From Harmonia axyridis (Eukaryota > Arthropoda > Insecta > Coleoptera > Coccinellidae), in NCBI RefSeq assembly GCF_914767665.1, contig NC_059508.1:26969501-27033500 (forward strand): a stretch of DNA of 64,000 nt, written 5' to 3'. Numbering within the stretch: the stretch's first letter is position 1; each line of letters opens with the position of its first letter. Made by a program: the position numbers and the translations under genes. Below the pieces are notes generated by a model. The model had not been told where the DNA came from and made no database searches. It saw only the letters and a program-made list of their open reading frames with translations. Below are positions 61,828-64,000 of this stretch, piece after piece.

Positions 61828-64000
61828 GCATACGATGAAAAGTGTTAGAATGAGAAATATAGAAGGAAATTACAAACGAATGAAATCAACAACAGAAGTC
61901 AGTCGTGCATTTGTAGTTACAGCAGCAATTGACCTTACCACGTGGGAGATTATAGCTACCTGCGTGACATCCGAGTCCAAGAAAATCAACAATGTGTAAT
62001 GGCCTACTTGGATAATTGTTGATTAAACAAAAAAAAAAGAATAAGAACAGTCCCTTATACCAAAGTGGTTTCCATAGACACGTGTGTCAAGCTTTCGTCC
62101 CTGTGCAATACGATGAAAAGTGTTAGAATGAGAAACATAGAAGGAAATAACAAACGAATGAAATCAACAACAGAAGTCAGTCGTGCATTTGTGGTTACAG
62201 CAGCAATTGACCTTACCACGTAGGAGATTATAGCTACCTGCGTGACATCCGAGTCCAAGAAAATCAACAATGTGGAATGGCTTACTTGGATAATTGTTCA
62301 TTAAAAAGCAAAAAGGAAATAAGAACAGTCCCTTATACCAATGTGGTTTCCTTAGACACGTGTGTCAAGCTTTCGTCCCTGTGCAATACGATGAAAAGTG
62401 TTAGAATGAGAAACATTGAAGGAAATAACAAACAAATGAAATCAACAACAGAAGTCAGTCGTGCATTTGTGGTTACAGCAGCAATTGACCTTACCACGTG
62501 GGAGATTATAGCTACCTGCGTGTCATCCGAGTCCAAGAAAATCAACAATGTGGGATGGCTTACTTTGATAATTGATCATTATACAGAAAGAAGGGAATAA
62601 GAACAGTCCCTTATACCAATGTGGTTTCCATAGACACGTGTGTCAAGCTTTCGTCCCTGTGCAATACGATGAGAAGTGTTAGAATGAGAAACATTGAAGG
62701 AAATAACAAACGAATGAAATCAACAACAGAAGTCAGTCGTGCATTTGTGGTTACAGCAGCAATTGACCTTACCACGTGGGAGATTAGAGCTACCTGCGTG
62801 ACATCCGAGTCCAACCAAATCAACAATGTGGAATGGCTTACTTGGATAATTGTTCATTAAACAAAAAGAAGGGAATAAGAACAGTCCTTATACCAAAGTG
62901 GTTTCCTTAGACACGTGTGTCAAGCTTTCGTCCCTGTGCAATACGATGAAAAGTGTTAGAATGAGAAACATAGAAGGAAATAACAAACAAATGAAATCAA
63001 CAACAGAAGTCAAACGTGCTTTTGTGGTTACAGCAGCAATTGACCTTACCACGTGGGAGATTATAGCTACCTGCGTGTCATCCGAGTCCAAGAAAATCAA
63101 CAATGTGGGATGGCTTACTTGGATAATTGATCATTATACAGAAAGAAGGGAATAAGAACAGTCCCTTATACCAATGTGGTTTCCATAGACACGTGTGTCA
63201 AGCTTTCGTCCCTGTGCAATACGATGAGAAGTGTTAGAATGAGAAACATTGAAGGAAATAACAAACGAATGAAATCAACAACAGAAGTCAGTCGTGCATT
63301 TGTGGTTACAGCAGCAATTGACCTTACCACGTGGGAGATTAGAGCTACCTGCGTGACATCCGAGTCCAACCAAATCAACAATGTGGAATGGCTTACTTGG
63401 ATAATTGTTCATTAAACAAAAAGAAGGGAATAAGAACAGTCCTTATACCAAAGTGGTTTCCTTAGACACGTGTGTCAAGCTTTCGTCCCTGTGCAATACG
63501 ATGAAAAGAGTTAGGATGAGAAACATTGAAGGAAATAACAAACAAATGAAATCAACAACAGAAGTCAGTCGTGCATTTGTGGTTACAGCAGCAATTGACC
63601 TCACCACGTGGGACATTATACCTGCGTGTCATCCGAGTCCAAGAAAATCAACAATGTGGAATGGCTTACTTGGATAATTGATCATTATACAGAAAGAAGG
63701 GAATAAGAACAGTCCCTTATACCAAAGTGGTTTCCTTAGACACGTGTGTCAAGCTTTCGTCCCTGTGTAATACGATGAAGAGAGTAAGAATGAGAAACAT
63801 TGAAGGAAATAACAAACAAATGAAATCAACAACAGATGTCAGTCGTGCATTTGTGGTTACAGCAGCAATTGACCTTACCACGTGGGAGATTATACCTGCG
63901 TGTCATCCGAGTCCAAGAAAATCAGCAATGTGGAATGGCTCACTTGGATAATTGTTCATTAAACAAAAAGAAGGGAATAAGAACAGTCCCTTATACCCAA
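61828..64000 (+). repeat. Satellite array, distal section, running off the window
   Basis: The plus-orientation monomers continue. A two-monomer pair (62333/62611) recurs 555 bp on (62888/63166), sharing the odd CCGAGTCCAACCAAATC change and GTGGGATGGC. Two 4-bp-short monomers (GAGATTATACCTGCG type, near 63615 and 63890) end the window. The array has no right border here. Confidence 0.9.

Noticed and set aside
10753..64000. Hundreds of open frames of 60-145 codons in the satellite, including a repeated 120-codon plus-strand frame (…DYSYLRDIRVQENQQ…) and a 71-codon minus-strand frame (…IFLDSDVTQVAIISHVVRS…)
   Set aside because: They are open on both strands at once, overlap their own neighbours (363 bp against a 278-bp period), and shift frame with each monomer because 278 is not a multiple of three. 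Many start at GTG or TTG. Openness is copied with the repeat and does not show coding.
10685..64000. CRISPR array or other repeat-spacer system
   Set aside because: The whole 278-bp period is repeated with no unique spacers, no cas genes, and eukaryotic context.
13132..64000. CENP-B box in the monomer
   Set aside because: The nearest candidate, TTCGTCCCTGTGCAATAC, lacks the required A and CGGG positions. No other segment fits.

Overview
This is a eukaryotic nuclear window, most likely from an insect. The evidence is a degenerate jockey-type non-LTR retrotransposon, a second non-LTR reverse transcriptase fragment, several AT-rich inverted-repeat DNA elements, a candidate first exon of a THAP zinc-finger gene with a spliceosomal donor, and the 3' end of a replication-dependent histone H1 gene with its 3' stem-loop. 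No bacterial operon, CRISPR array, rRNA or tRNA gene was seen. The species cannot be named from the sequence.

Left part (1-10684): gene-poor, AT-rich DNA with old transposable elements. It holds an unidentified exon-like open frame (763-1092, minus), a long inverted repeat (1570-2906) with a related third arm near 3071-3117, a 945-bp element with terminal inverted repeats and TA flanks (3976-4920), a candidate THAP first exon (6368-6435, plus), a frameshifted and internally deleted jockey-like RT (about 7723-9270, minus), a foldback with a perfect 37-bp core (about 9290-9612), a second RT fragment (about 9806-10040, plus) and the C-terminal tail of histone H1 (10388-10684, minus) followed by its stem-loop (10321-10336).

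Right part (10685 to the window end): one satellite array with a monomer of 278 bp, roughly 190 copies by length. The first nine or so copies are on the minus strand. At 13131-13134 the array flips, and all later copies are on the plus strand. It starts inside the H1 tail and runs off the right edge.

The array is organised hierarchically. There are short multimers of 3, 4, 5 and 7 monomers, a five-monomer pattern recurring through 28.6-43 kb, a 1.7-kb block repeated 3583 bp apart (23.4 and 26.9 kb), and a tandem pair of about 9.69 kb each (about 42445-52133 and 52134-61827). Each member of the pair carries the same 296-bp foreign insert flanked by an 18-bp target duplication. The many 60-137 codon open frames in the array are by-products of the repeat. 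They are open on both strands, often begin at GTG or TTG, and the period is not a multiple of three.

Nothing in the window forms a set of genes acting together. What deserves attention is the satellite: its border with a broken histone H1 gene, its inversion, its higher-order structure and the inserted element that dates the last large duplication.
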